Part shown: piece by piece, positions 16,160-22,848 of the stretch | How the letters are laid out: every line of letters starts with the position of its first letter | Position numbering within the stretch: the stretch's first letter is position 1 | Assembly (NCBI GenBank): GCA_035632955.1 | Contig: DASQFU010000181.1 | Location: forward strand, 1-31,159 | Length of the DNA: 31,159 nucleotides | From: DASQFU01 sp035632955 | GTDB lineage: Bacteria; Eisenbacteria; RBG-16-71-46 | Direction: 5' to 3' | Notes under the pieces: generated by a model | Database searches by the model: none | Seen by the model: only the letters and a program-made list of their open reading frames with translations | What the model was told of the DNA's origin: nothing | Position numbers and translations under genes: made by a program

Positions 16160-16374
16160 ATGCGTCGCGCGCGGACGCGCGGGCGAGCCGCCTCGGCGCT
16201 GCGCTCCTTTCGCTCGTCCTGGCCGCGCTCATCCCGCTCGAGGCGGCCCACTGCATGTGGATGAGCGCTCCGGTCGAGACCCTCGACGGTGACCGCGCCC
16301 GCACCCTGGGAGACGCCGCGCTCGGGCAGCGGGTTCCTCCGAGCGCGAATGCGCTGACCAGTCGGGAGGACTAA
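16160..16374 (+). pseudogene. Frameshifted small exported protein
   Basis: From the ATG at 16160 the first 14 codons give a basic signal-peptide n-region, MRRARTRGRAASAL. One frame over, from about 16201, the sequence continues ALLSLVLAALIPLEAAHCMW, a perfect hydrophobic core and cleavage region. A ~40-residue mature part then ends at TAA 16372-16374. Neither frame alone makes a sensible protein, and the second has no start codon upstream of its hydrophobic core. A one-base deletion near 16199-16204 joins them. It could be a real mutation, an assembly error or programmed frameshifting. The stop shares CTAA with the stop of the convergent zincin gene. Confidence 0.5.
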
Positions 16375-17201
16375 GCCAAGCCCCAGCGATCGAGATCGTC
16401 TTCGTCGAGCCCCAGCAGATGGCCGACCTCGTGCAAGACCGTGACGCGCACTTCGCGCGCCAGCTCCTCGCGATCCGTGCACGCGCGCAGCAGGTTGCGA
16501 CGGAACAGATAGATCGCCCCCGGAGCGCCGGGGAGGTCGTCGTGTTGCCGCTCCATCAGGTGGCGGCCGATGAACAATCCGAGGATGTCCGGCGAGAGCG
16601 GCGGCTGTTCGGCGGTGAGTGCTTCCCGGGGCGGCAGCGGCTGCACCAGCACGGGAAGCTCGTCCAAATGCTTACGCACCTCGGCCGGCAGCTCGCGCAG
16701 ACTCTCCTCGACCAGCCGATCGAATTCCTCGTCGCCGACGTCGAGCGCCGGCGGGAAACCTTCCGGCTCCAGCTCCTCGGCCGTGCGCGCATGCAGCTCG
16801 GCCGCCTCGGCGTCGCCGAGGAACTCGACGATCCGGGCCATCAACGAGTGCGTCTCGGCTTGGTCGGGCTGGATCGCCAGGGCGCGCTCGGCGTCGCCAC
16901 GCGCCTCCTCCAGCCTCACCAGCTCGTAGAGCGCCGCACCGCGCAGGTGGAAGAAGAACGCAGGGTCCGCGGACCGCTCGGCGCCCGCGAGTGCGGCGAG
17001 GGCGCGGTCGGCCCGGCCCTCGTCGAGCGACACCGCGGCCTCGACGATGCGCACGTCCGGCTGCTCGGGACGCTCGGCGAGCAGCGCATCGATCTCGATT
17101 CGCGCGCGCTCGATCTTGCCCTCCTCGAGGAGCGTCCAGACGTGATCCGCGCGCTCCCATTCGTGCTCGCTCAGCGTCGGATAGCTCGGGGCGGCAGGCA
17201 T
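16371..17201 (-). CDS. TPR-containing minimal zincin metallopeptidase
   Basis: A 276-aa protein. Residues ~10-140 are TPR-like helices (RAVEAAVSLDEG-type repeats, AALYELVRLEEARGDAERAL, AETHSLMARIVEFLGDAEAA). Residues ~155-276 match the small zincin family often annotated as minimal MMP-like or Zincin_1 (PF06262): DEEFDRLVEESLRELPAEVR, an LGLFIGRHL strand and VTVLHEVGHLLGLDEDDL, with zinc ligands H257 and H261 and catalytic E258. There is no signal peptide, so it is probably cytoplasmic. Its substrate is unknown. The start codon follows a TACTGT element by 6 nt with no Shine-Dalgarno. It is the only long intact minus-strand gene seen. Confidence 0.8.
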   Translation of the reverse strand: MPAAPSYPTLSEHEWERADHVWTLLEEGKIERARIEIDALLAERPEQPDVRIVEAAVSLDEGRADRALAALAGAERSADPAFFFHLRGAALYELVRLEEARGDAERALAIQPDQAETHSLMARIVEFLGDAEAAELHARTAEELEPEGFPPALDVGDEEFDRLVEESLRELPAEVRKHLDELPVLVQPLPPREALTAEQPPLSPDILGLFIGRHLMERQHDDLPGAPGAIYLFRRNLLRACTDREELAREVRVTVLHEVGHLLGLDEDDLDRWGLA

Positions 17202-17207
17202 GGCGGG

Positions 17208-17213
17208 ACAGTA
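17208..17213 (-). promoter_or_regulatory. Putative -10 element giving a leaderless zincin mRNA
   Basis: On the minus strand TACTGT ends 6 nt before the ATG, within GCGCTACTGTCCCGCC. This closely mirrors the GCGCTAACCT arrangement before porX. The -35 (TGGCAA at 17 nt) is poor. Confidence 0.35.
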
Positions 17214-17245
17214 GCGCGCGGGATGCACCTTTGCCACCTGAGGGG

Positions 17246-17273
17246 TTGCCCGTCGGCGCCGACGCGCTAGAGT
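17246..17273 (+). promoter_or_regulatory. Promoter of the small basic protein gene
   Basis: TTGCCC (17246-17251), a 16-nt spacer, then TAGAGT (17268-17273). It gives a leader of about 95 nt to the ATG at 17375. Confidence 0.45.
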
Positions 17274-17374
17274 GTCTCTCGTGCTCCCACGATCCCGTCC
17301 GCTTGGGAAGCATTCCGGCCGCCGCTGAATCGCGGCCGTCGTTCGTGGCATCTGCCGGGCAAGGAGGCCGTCCG

Positions 17375-17668
17375 ATGACGCAGACCCAGACGTTGAAGAA
17401 GCTCCAACGCGCCAACTGGCGCTCCCTCGAGCGGCTCGCCCGGCAGGCCTATCGGGAAGGCTTCGAGGCCGGCCTCGCGCGCGCCCATGGACAGGGTCGC
17501 CGCGGGCGGACGATTCGCGCGGATGCGACCGTGCAAGGCCTTCTCGATCGAATCGTTCGCCACTTTGGGCTCGACCGATACCGATTCGATCTGCTGGTCG
17601 CACACGCGGGGTCCAAGAAGCGCGTGCCTGCCAGCGACCTGATAGGCAAATACCGAATCGAGGAATAG
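17375..17668 (+). CDS. Small basic protein of unknown function
   Basis: A 97-aa protein, rich in Arg and Lys. The N-terminal half is helical (QTLKKLQRANWRSLERLARQ, then AYREGFEAGLARAHGQGRRG). The second half contains TVQGLLDRIVRHFGLDRYRF and ends VPASDLIGKYRIEE. There is no signal peptide and no motif I can place; nucleic-acid binding is possible from the charge alone. The start is well supported by AAGGAGG at 17361-17367, 7 nt before the ATG, and a promoter lies upstream. An overlapping longer frame extends far 5' but runs antisense to the zincin gene and is not used. Confidence 0.65.
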   Translation: MTQTQTLKKLQRANWRSLERLARQAYREGFEAGLARAHGQGRRGRTIRADATVQGLLDRIVRHFGLDRYRFDLLVAHAGSKKRVPASDLIGKYRIEE

Positions 17669-17758
17669 AACGCGGCACCATCCGGCGACATGCGTCGCTG
17701 CGGTCCGCAACACTCTCATCAATTCCCTGTCAACTTGCACGATCCGGTGCCCGTTACC

Positions 17759-17788
17759 TTGACGGCCGAACGGACAGACACTTAGACT
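17759..17788 (+). promoter_or_regulatory. Promoter of the selenoprotein-candidate cytochrome gene
   Basis: TTGACG (17759-17764), an 18-nt spacer, then TAGACT (17783-17788). It lies 51 nt before the ATG at 17840. Confidence 0.6.
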
Positions 17789-17839
17789 CGCCGTGCTTCG
17801 TTCGACACCTATGCCCGTGGACAGAGGAACATCCCCACC

Positions 17840-19264
17840 ATGAAGCCCCTGAATTCCCGGCTCCTCGGCGGCTCGTTGCTCGCGCTGGTCGCATGGCTGC
17901 TGCTCGCGGCCGCCAGTGCTCCGACGCAACCCAAAGAGCCCGACAAGCTGATCATCCTCTCGACGACCGACGTCAAGGGGAAGACCAGCCCCTGCGGCTG
18001 ACATACCCCCAAGGGGGGTCTGGCCCGGCGGGCCAGTTTCATCGACAGCATGCGGGCCGGCTACGGCCAGGTCTTGGTCGTGGACAACGGCGGCTATTTC
18101 CCGGAGCAGGACACTCACCGGGACGTCGCCTGGTTCGTGATGGACGCGATGAAGGTGCTCGGCACCGACGCGGTGGGGTTGAGCGAGAAGGATCTTCGCT
18201 TCGGGCTCGCGTTCATCACTCAACAACAGAAGCGCACGCAACTGCCGATCGTCAGTGCGAATCTGTTCCGGCGTGACAGCAAGAAGACGGTCTTTCCAGC
18301 CTATCTCGTGAAGCAGATCGGCGGCGTCAAGGTCGGCGTCTTCGGCCTGATGAGCGATAAGGTGCCGCTCGGGCCCGCGCAGGACTCCCTGCGGGTGGAA
18401 GAGCCGGCCGCAGCGGCCCGGCGGACGATCGCGGAGCTGCGGAAGAAGGGGGTTGGCGCGATCGTGCTGCTATCGCAGCTCGGGAAAGTCGAGAGCGAAG
18501 ATCTCGCCGCGGCCGTCCCCGGCATCGACGCCTTGATCGTCGGCCACAACGTCGCCGTGCTGCCCAAGGGGCGGATGATCAAGACCACGGTCGCTAGCTA
18601 CGGGGGCGAGCAGGGCCAGTACATGGGCCGGACGGTGCTGAACCTGGACGCCAAGCGCAAGGCGAGCGGCGGCGACGCCGAAACCTACATGCTCGGGCCG
18701 GAGATTCCGGACAAGCCCGAAGTCGCGAAGCTGGTCAAGGGCTTCGAAGACGGTTTCAACGAGAAGCTACGCAAGGCCGAGAAGGATGCGGCGGTCGCGG
18801 AGAAGGCCCAGCGGGAAGAGAACAAGGATCATTTCCTGGGCGCCGACCTGTGCATGCGCTGTCACGTCGACGAAGGCGAGCAGTGGAAGACGACCTCGCA
18901 TTCGCTGGCCTGGCAGACGCTGGTCGTTGCCAAGAAGGACGCGACGCCGGACTGCATCCCGTGCCACGTGGTCGGCTACAAACAGCCGGGCGGATTCCAG
19001 AGCGGCGCTGATTCGACCAAGCTCGCCAACGTGCAGTGCGAGAACTGTCACGGTATGGGAACGCAGCACGACGCGTTCGCGGCTGCGCCGCGCCGCATCA
19101 CCGAGCAGACGTGCGTGACCTGCCATCATGGCGAGAACGATCCCGAGTTCAACTTCGGCACCAAGCTGCCGAAGATCGCGCACAGCAATCTCTCGGGCGA
19201 GACCATCAAGGCGAAGAAGACCGGCTCCGGCGCGATGATGAAGGGGCACAGCAGCTCGCACTGA
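17840..19264 (+). CDS. Tetrahaem cytochrome c / metallophosphoesterase-like protein with in-frame TGA (probable selenocysteine)
   Basis: Read through TGA 17999-18001, this is one 474-residue exported protein. A signal peptide (LLGGSLLALVAWLLLAAASA) leads to a 5'-nucleotidase-type metallophosphoesterase domain with STTDVKGKTSPCG-(TGA)-HTPKGGLARRA, VLVVDNGGYF and DALIVGHN. A C-terminal cytochrome c554-like domain has four CxxCH sites (residues 338-342, 372-376, 400-404, 425-429). In related proteins the motif is CGC followed by GGLAR, so the TGA (residue 54) sits exactly at the second cysteine. Coding character and frame are intact on both sides. A hairpin lies just downstream. Alternatives are a nonsense mutation or a TGC-to-TGA error. 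If only the part after TGA were made (ATG 18050), the exported cytochrome would lose its signal peptide. Confidence 0.8.
18005..18036 (+). promoter_or_regulatory. SECIS-like hairpins after the in-frame TGA
   Basis: Two adjacent perfect stems follow TGA 17999-18001. ACCCCC/GGGGGT (18005-18019) has a 3-nt loop. CTGGCCC/GGGCCAG (18020-18036) has a GGC loop starting 25 nt after the TGA. Bacterial SECIS elements are stem-loops within the coding region, with the apical loop roughly 16-37 nt from UGA and a G early in the loop; the second stem fits. Structure was judged by eye only. Confidence 0.55.
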
Positions 19265-19269
19265 TCCCT

Positions 19270-19290
19270 CGCGCGCTGCGCGTCTTTCTT
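19270..19290 (+). terminator. Likely terminator after the cytochrome gene
   Basis: CGCGC-GCT-GCGCG stem (19270-19282) followed by TCTTTCTT. It is short but well placed, 6 nt after the stop and before the next promoter. Confidence 0.5.
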
Positions 19291-19323
19291 GCGCCCCGCG
19301 GCTACGCCGGCAGGCGCGTTGGC

Positions 19324-19352
19324 TTGACTCGATGGGAGTGCCTCCCTAATCT
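19324..19352 (+). promoter_or_regulatory. Promoter of the transsulfuration operon
   Basis: TTGACT (19324-19329), an exact 17-nt spacer, then TAATCT (19347-19352). This is one of the two best sigma-70-type promoters in the window. It gives a leader of ~105 nt to the ATG at 19464. Confidence 0.7.
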
Positions 19353-19463
19353 CCTCGACCGGCCCATAGCAAGCGGCCTCTCCGCCCCAGTTGCGGGTTC
19401 TCCGGAGGCGCGCCGGCCTTCCATCCGCACGATCGTCGCCGAGCCCGATAAGGAACTCTGCTC

Positions 19464-20852
19464 ATGAGCGTCCTCGACGGCGTCCAGTACTTCGAGTCGA
19501 TTCTCGACACCGTGGGACACACGCCGCTCGTGCGCTTGCGCGCGGTCACCCGCGGCTGCCAGGCCGCCGTGCTCGCCAAGCTCGAGACCTTCAATCCGGG
19601 CAGCAGCGTCAAGGACCGGATCGCCCTGGCGATGGTCGAGGCGGCCGAGCGCGAAGGGAAGCTCGCGCCGGGCGGCACGATCGTCGAGTGCACGTCGGGC
19701 AACACCGGGCTCGGACTCGCGATGGTGGCGGCGGTGCGCGGCTATCGCGCCGTGTTCTGCATGCCCGACAAGGTTTCGAGCGAGAAGGTCAGTCTGCTGA
19801 AAGCCTTCGGCGCGGAGGTGCTGCTGAGCCCGACCGCGGTGGCGCCCGAGTCGCCGGATTCCTATTACTCGGTCGCGCAGCGGATCGCCAGCGACCGGCC
19901 GGGCGCGTTCTTCGCGAACCAGTATCACAACCCCGCGAACCCCGAAGCGCACTACCGCACGACCGGGCCCGAGGTCTGGGAGCAGACCGCCGGCAAGATC
20001 ACGCACTTCGTCGCGGGCATGGGCACCGGCGGCACCATCACGGGGGTTGCGCGCTACCTCAAGGAGCGGAACCCAAAGGCGCGCATCATCGGCGCCGACC
20101 CGGTGGGCTCGATTCTCAAGCACTATCACGAGACGCGAGAGCTGGCCGAAGCGCACACCTACAAGATCGAAGGCGTCGGCGAGGACTTCATTCCCACGAC
20201 CACCGACTTCTCGGTGATCGACGAGGTGATCTCGTGCACCGACCGCGACGGGCTCAACATGACCCGACGGCTGGCGCGCGAGGACGCGGTGTTCGTCGGC
20301 GGCTCGGGCGGGATGGCCGCCTGGGTCGCGCTCCAGGTCGCGCGCAAGCTCGGATCCGACGGGCTCGTGGTCGTGCTGTTGCCGGACACCGGCGAGCGTT
20401 ACCTGTCGAAGGTTCACAACGACGCGTGGATGCGCGACAACCACATGCTGGATCCGAGCGCCACGCGCGTGCACGACCTGGTGGGCGGCAAGGCGCGCGC
20501 GCTGCCGCCGCTGCTCGCGGTGCAGGCGGACGATCCACTGCGCAAGGCGCTGGCGCTGGTCGAGCAGCACAACATCACGCAGATCCCGGTGATGAAGGGG
20601 CGCGAGGTCGTGGGCACGATCTACGACAGCGAAATCCTGAAGAGCGTGCTCGCGGATTCGGCGGCGCTCGATCAACCGGTTGCGTCGCGGATGGACGAGC
20701 CGCTGCCCGTCGTCGGCAGCGACGAGCCGGTCGATCGCGTCACGCGGTTGCTCGCGTCGCGCAACGCCGCCGTGCTGGTGCGGGAGAACGGCGCAGTGGT
20801 CGGCATCCTGACGCGTTTCGACATGCTCCAGTTCATCGCCGGGGGGGAGTGA
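19464..20852 (+). CDS. Cystathionine beta-synthase
   Basis: A PLP enzyme joining homocysteine and serine into cystathionine, the first step of reverse transsulfuration. The 462-aa protein has the catalytic lysine K50 in NPGSSVKDRIA, the substrate loop CTSGNTGLGL (76-85), the phosphate-binding GMGTGGTITG, and a C-terminal pair of CBS domains (~340-460, with HNITQIPVMKGREVVGTIY and NAAVLVRENGAVVGILTRFD). The CBS pair separates it from plain cysteine synthase. The ATG has AAGGAA 8 nt upstream. The last base of its stop is the first base of the next ATG (TGATG), so the two genes are coupled. Confidence 0.93.
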   Translation: MSVLDGVQYFESILDTVGHTPLVRLRAVTRGCQAAVLAKLETFNPGSSVKDRIALAMVEAAEREGKLAPGGTIVECTSGNTGLGLAMVAAVRGYRAVFCMPDKVSSEKVSLLKAFGAEVLLSPTAVAPESPDSYYSVAQRIASDRPGAFFANQYHNPANPEAHYRTTGPEVWEQTAGKITHFVAGMGTGGTITGVARYLKERNPKARIIGADPVGSILKHYHETRELAEAHTYKIEGVGEDFIPTTTDFSVIDEVISCTDRDGLNMTRRLAREDAVFVGGSGGMAAWVALQVARKLGSDGLVVVLLPDTGERYLSKVHNDAWMRDNHMLDPSATRVHDLVGGKARALPPLLAVQADDPLRKALALVEQHNITQIPVMKGREVVGTIYDSEILKSVLADSAALDQPVASRMDEPLPVVGSDEPVDRVTRLLASRNAAVLVRENGAVVGILTRFDMLQFIAGGE

Positions 20853-22027
20853 TGCCCGGCGACTCGGCGCTCACGCCGCAATCGGGGTTCAGCACCCGCG
20901 CGATTCACGGCGGCCAGGAACCCGATCCCACGACCGGGGCGGTCGTCGTCCCGATCTATCAGACCTCGACCTACGCGCAGGACGCGCTCGGCCGCAACAA
21001 GGGCTACGAATACGCGCGCACCCACAATGCGACCCGCTCCGCGCTCGAGCGCAATCTCGCGGGGCTCGAAGGCGGGCGCTTCGGCTTGTGCTTCGCGTCG
21101 GGGCTCGCCGCGACCAACGTGCTGCTGCAGACGCTCTCCGCCGGCGATCACGTGGTGGCGGGGGACAATCTCTACGGCGGCACCGCGCGGCTGTTCCAGC
21201 GCGTGTTCGCGCGCTTCGGTCTCGAGTTCGACTTCGTTCCGGCGCATGACCCCGATCGGGTCGAGGCGGCGTTCCGTCCCACGACGCGCATGGTGTTCGT
21301 GGAGACGCCGACCAATCCGATGATGCAGCTGACCGACATCGCCGAGGTCAGTGCGCGCGCCAAGCGTCGGGGGGCGCGCGTGGTCGTGGACAACACGTTC
21401 ATGACGCCCTACCTCCAGCGTCCTTTGAGTCTCGGCGCCGACGTCGTCCTCCACTCGGTGACGAAATACCTCAACGGCCATTCCGACATGCTCGGCGGCG
21501 CGCTGATCACGAGCGACGAGGGGTTGGCCGAGCAGCTCCGCTTCCTGCAGAACGCCTCAGGCGCGGTTCCGGGGCCGATGGACTGCTGGCTCGCACTGCG
21601 CGGGACGAAGACGCTGGCGGTGCGAATGGACCGGCACGAACGGAACGCCGTCGCGCTCGCGAATCATCTCGAGGCGCATCCGCGCGTGCCGCACGTGTTC
21701 TATCCCGGCCTCGAGCGCCACCCTCAGCACGCGCTGGCCAAGCGGCAGGCCAAGGGGTTCGGGGGAATGATCTCGTTCGTTCCCGGAGACGGCTCGCTCG
21801 AGGTCGGCCGCAAGGTGTTCGATCGCTTCCGGCTCTTCGCTCGCGCCGAGAGCCTCGGAGGGGTGGAGAGCCTCGTCTGCCATCCCGCCTCGATGACCCA
21901 CGCCCTGGTTCCCCGTGACGTCCGGCTAGCGATGGGGTTCGCCGATGGTTTACTGCGTCTATCGGTCGGTATCGAGGACCTCGAAGATCTCCGAGCCGAC
22001 CTCAATCAGACGCTGGAAGTCATTTGA
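20852..22027 (+). CDS. Cystathionine gamma-lyase / gamma-synthase family PLP enzyme
   Basis: A 391-aa member of the Cys/Met-metabolism PLP family. Markers are FSTRAIHGGQEPDPTTGAVV, VVPIYQTSTY, GYEYARTHNATR, DNLYGGTARLF, VVDNTFMTPYLQRPL, the PLP lysine K205 in HSVTKYLNGHSD, and a C-terminal SLGGVESLVCHPASMTHA. Sequence alone does not separate lyase (cystathionine to cysteine) from synthase. Coupling to cystathionine beta-synthase favours lyase and the direction homocysteine to cysteine. The ATG at 20852 follows GGGGGGAG closely. The frame remains open 5' through the previous gene, but the family N-terminus starts here. Confidence 0.92.
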   Translation: MPGDSALTPQSGFSTRAIHGGQEPDPTTGAVVVPIYQTSTYAQDALGRNKGYEYARTHNATRSALERNLAGLEGGRFGLCFASGLAATNVLLQTLSAGDHVVAGDNLYGGTARLFQRVFARFGLEFDFVPAHDPDRVEAAFRPTTRMVFVETPTNPMMQLTDIAEVSARAKRRGARVVVDNTFMTPYLQRPLSLGADVVLHSVTKYLNGHSDMLGGALITSDEGLAEQLRFLQNASGAVPGPMDCWLALRGTKTLAVRMDRHERNAVALANHLEAHPRVPHVFYPGLERHPQHALAKRQAKGFGGMISFVPGDGSLEVGRKVFDRFRLFARAESLGGVESLVCHPASMTHALVPRDVRLAMGFADGLLRLSVGIEDLEDLRADLNQTLEVI

Positions 22028-22078
22028 GCGCTTCGAGTTGTCTGCTCGACCACCAGCCCACGAAGCAAAAAATGATCG

Positions 22079-22107
22079 TTGACATCGCGAGAGCCGGCCC
22101 CTAGCCT
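22079..22107 (+). promoter_or_regulatory. Strong promoter of a leader or small RNA
   Basis: Perfect TTGACA -35 (22079-22084), an exact 17-nt spacer, then TAGCCT (22102-22107). No gene starts for another ~210 nt. Confidence 0.65.
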
Positions 22108-22112
22108 ACGGC

Positions 22113-22246
22113 CCGCTTGTCCAGAACCTGGCCAGGCCCACCCGAGCCGGTTCGGCCGACACTCCGGGCAGGCGCCACACATTGCACGTGACTTCGCCAG
22201 CACGGAGGCTGCCAGACCAGACACCGCTTCGCAGTGGTGTTTTTTT
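22113..22246 (+). ncRNA. Short terminated transcript: small RNA or attenuated leader
   Basis: Between the promoter at 22079 and the lipoprotein gene lies a ~134-nt stretch that would be transcribed and end at a textbook intrinsic terminator. It contains small self-complementary pieces (CCTGGCCAGG, GCCG-GTT-CGGC) but no convincing open frame and no RNA family I can name. CCTGGCCAGGCCC recalls part of SRP RNA, but the conserved GGAAG/GCAGC tetraloop region is missing. It may be a regulatory leader controlling the lipoprotein, or an independent small RNA. The exact 5' end is inferred. Confidence 0.45.
22221..22246 (+). terminator. Intrinsic terminator inside the leader
   Basis: Stem ACACCGCT/AGTGGTGT (8 bp, one G-U) with a TCGC loop at 22221-22240, followed by an unbroken T-run to 22246. 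It lies upstream of the lipoprotein gene, so it would stop transcripts from the 22079 promoter unless antitermination occurs. Confidence 0.7.
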
Positions 22247-22319
22247 CGTTTGATAGCCACCGAGAAGGTCGCGCCCGGGAAGACACCTGGCGGCGGCCAC
22301 GAGAGGAGGTGAAGTGAGA

Positions 22320-22502
22320 GTGCGCAAGCTTTTCGCTCTGCTCATGGTCGCGTTCCTGGCGTTGACCATGGCTCTCGCCGCCGTGGGTTGCGGGCAGAAG
22401 ACGACCTCTGAGACAACCGATATACCGCCTGCCGAGGAACCGATGATGGCGGATACCATGCATGCCGACAGCATGGTGTCGGACACGATGATGCAGCACT
22501 GA
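22320..22502 (+). CDS. Tiny Met/Asp-rich lipoprotein
   Basis: A 60-aa lipoprotein. MRKLFALLMVAFLALTMAL forms the signal peptide and ends in AAVGC (lipobox AVGC). The mature peptide is only ~36 residues: a polar linker and then repeated DTM/DSM units (MMADTMHADSMVSDTMMQH). The Met, Asp and His content could bind metal, but that is a guess. The start could be GTG 22320 (AGGAGG at 22304-22309, 10 nt away) or GTG 22314 (4 nt away). The Shine-Dalgarno could pair with CACCT at 22284-22288. A strong terminator follows, so it is probably monocistronic. Confidence 0.7.
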   Translation: MRKLFALLMVAFLALTMALAAVGCGQKTTSETTDIPPAEEPMMADTMHADSMVSDTMMQH

Positions 22503-22524
22503 TCGTCCTCCTGTGGTCGAACTG

Positions 22525-22572
22525 CGGGGAGGGAAACGCCGACGCGATCGGCCCCCTCCCCGTGATTTTTTT
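22525..22572 (+). terminator. Intrinsic terminator after the lipoprotein gene
   Basis: CGGGGAGGG (22525-22533) pairs perfectly with CCCTCCCCG (22554-22562) and is followed by TGATTTTTTT. It begins 22 nt after the stop. Confidence 0.8.
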
Positions 22573-22848
22573 CCAGTGATGCCAGGAGTGTGTCCGCTCT
22601 CCGGAGCCGCGGTTCCCACCGGTTCGGGTGCGTGGCCACGGGCCGGCCAGCGGGCATCCGGGTCGGCGAAGTGGGGCAAGGGCAACGGGGTCGTTCGCAA
22701 GGCAGCGCCCCACTGTGGCCGGCGCAACCGGGATTTTACCGCCCACGCCCGGGCACAATTCAGTGAGCACGACCTCGGGGGCGCGACCCGCCTCGCAACC
22801 CGGGGCCCCGACGGTCCGTAATGGCAAGCGTGAAGGGAGGATCAGAGT
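22573..22848 (+). other. Intergenic gap with nothing recognised
   Basis: About 276 bp between the terminator and the next GTG. I see no tRNA, no clear promoter (only a weak TTTACC...CACAAT pairing near 22736-22760) and no credible coding frame. The open frames here have arginine/glycine-rich, shadow-like translations. Confidence 0.5.

Noticed and set aside
18050..19264. Reading the cytochrome gene as a shorter gene starting at ATG 18050
   Set aside because: It would remove the signal peptide needed for c-type haem attachment and half of the conserved CGC...GGLAR motif; no ribosome-binding site lies there.
22120..22160. Resemblance to SRP RNA (CCTGGCCAGGCCC)
   Set aside because: The conserved GGAAG tetraloop and AGCAGCC partner are missing.
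22513..22821. Plus-strand open frame of 102 codons in the gap after the lipoprotein
   Set aside because: It begins across the terminator hairpin, has no ribosome-binding site and is low-complexity Arg/Gly-rich.
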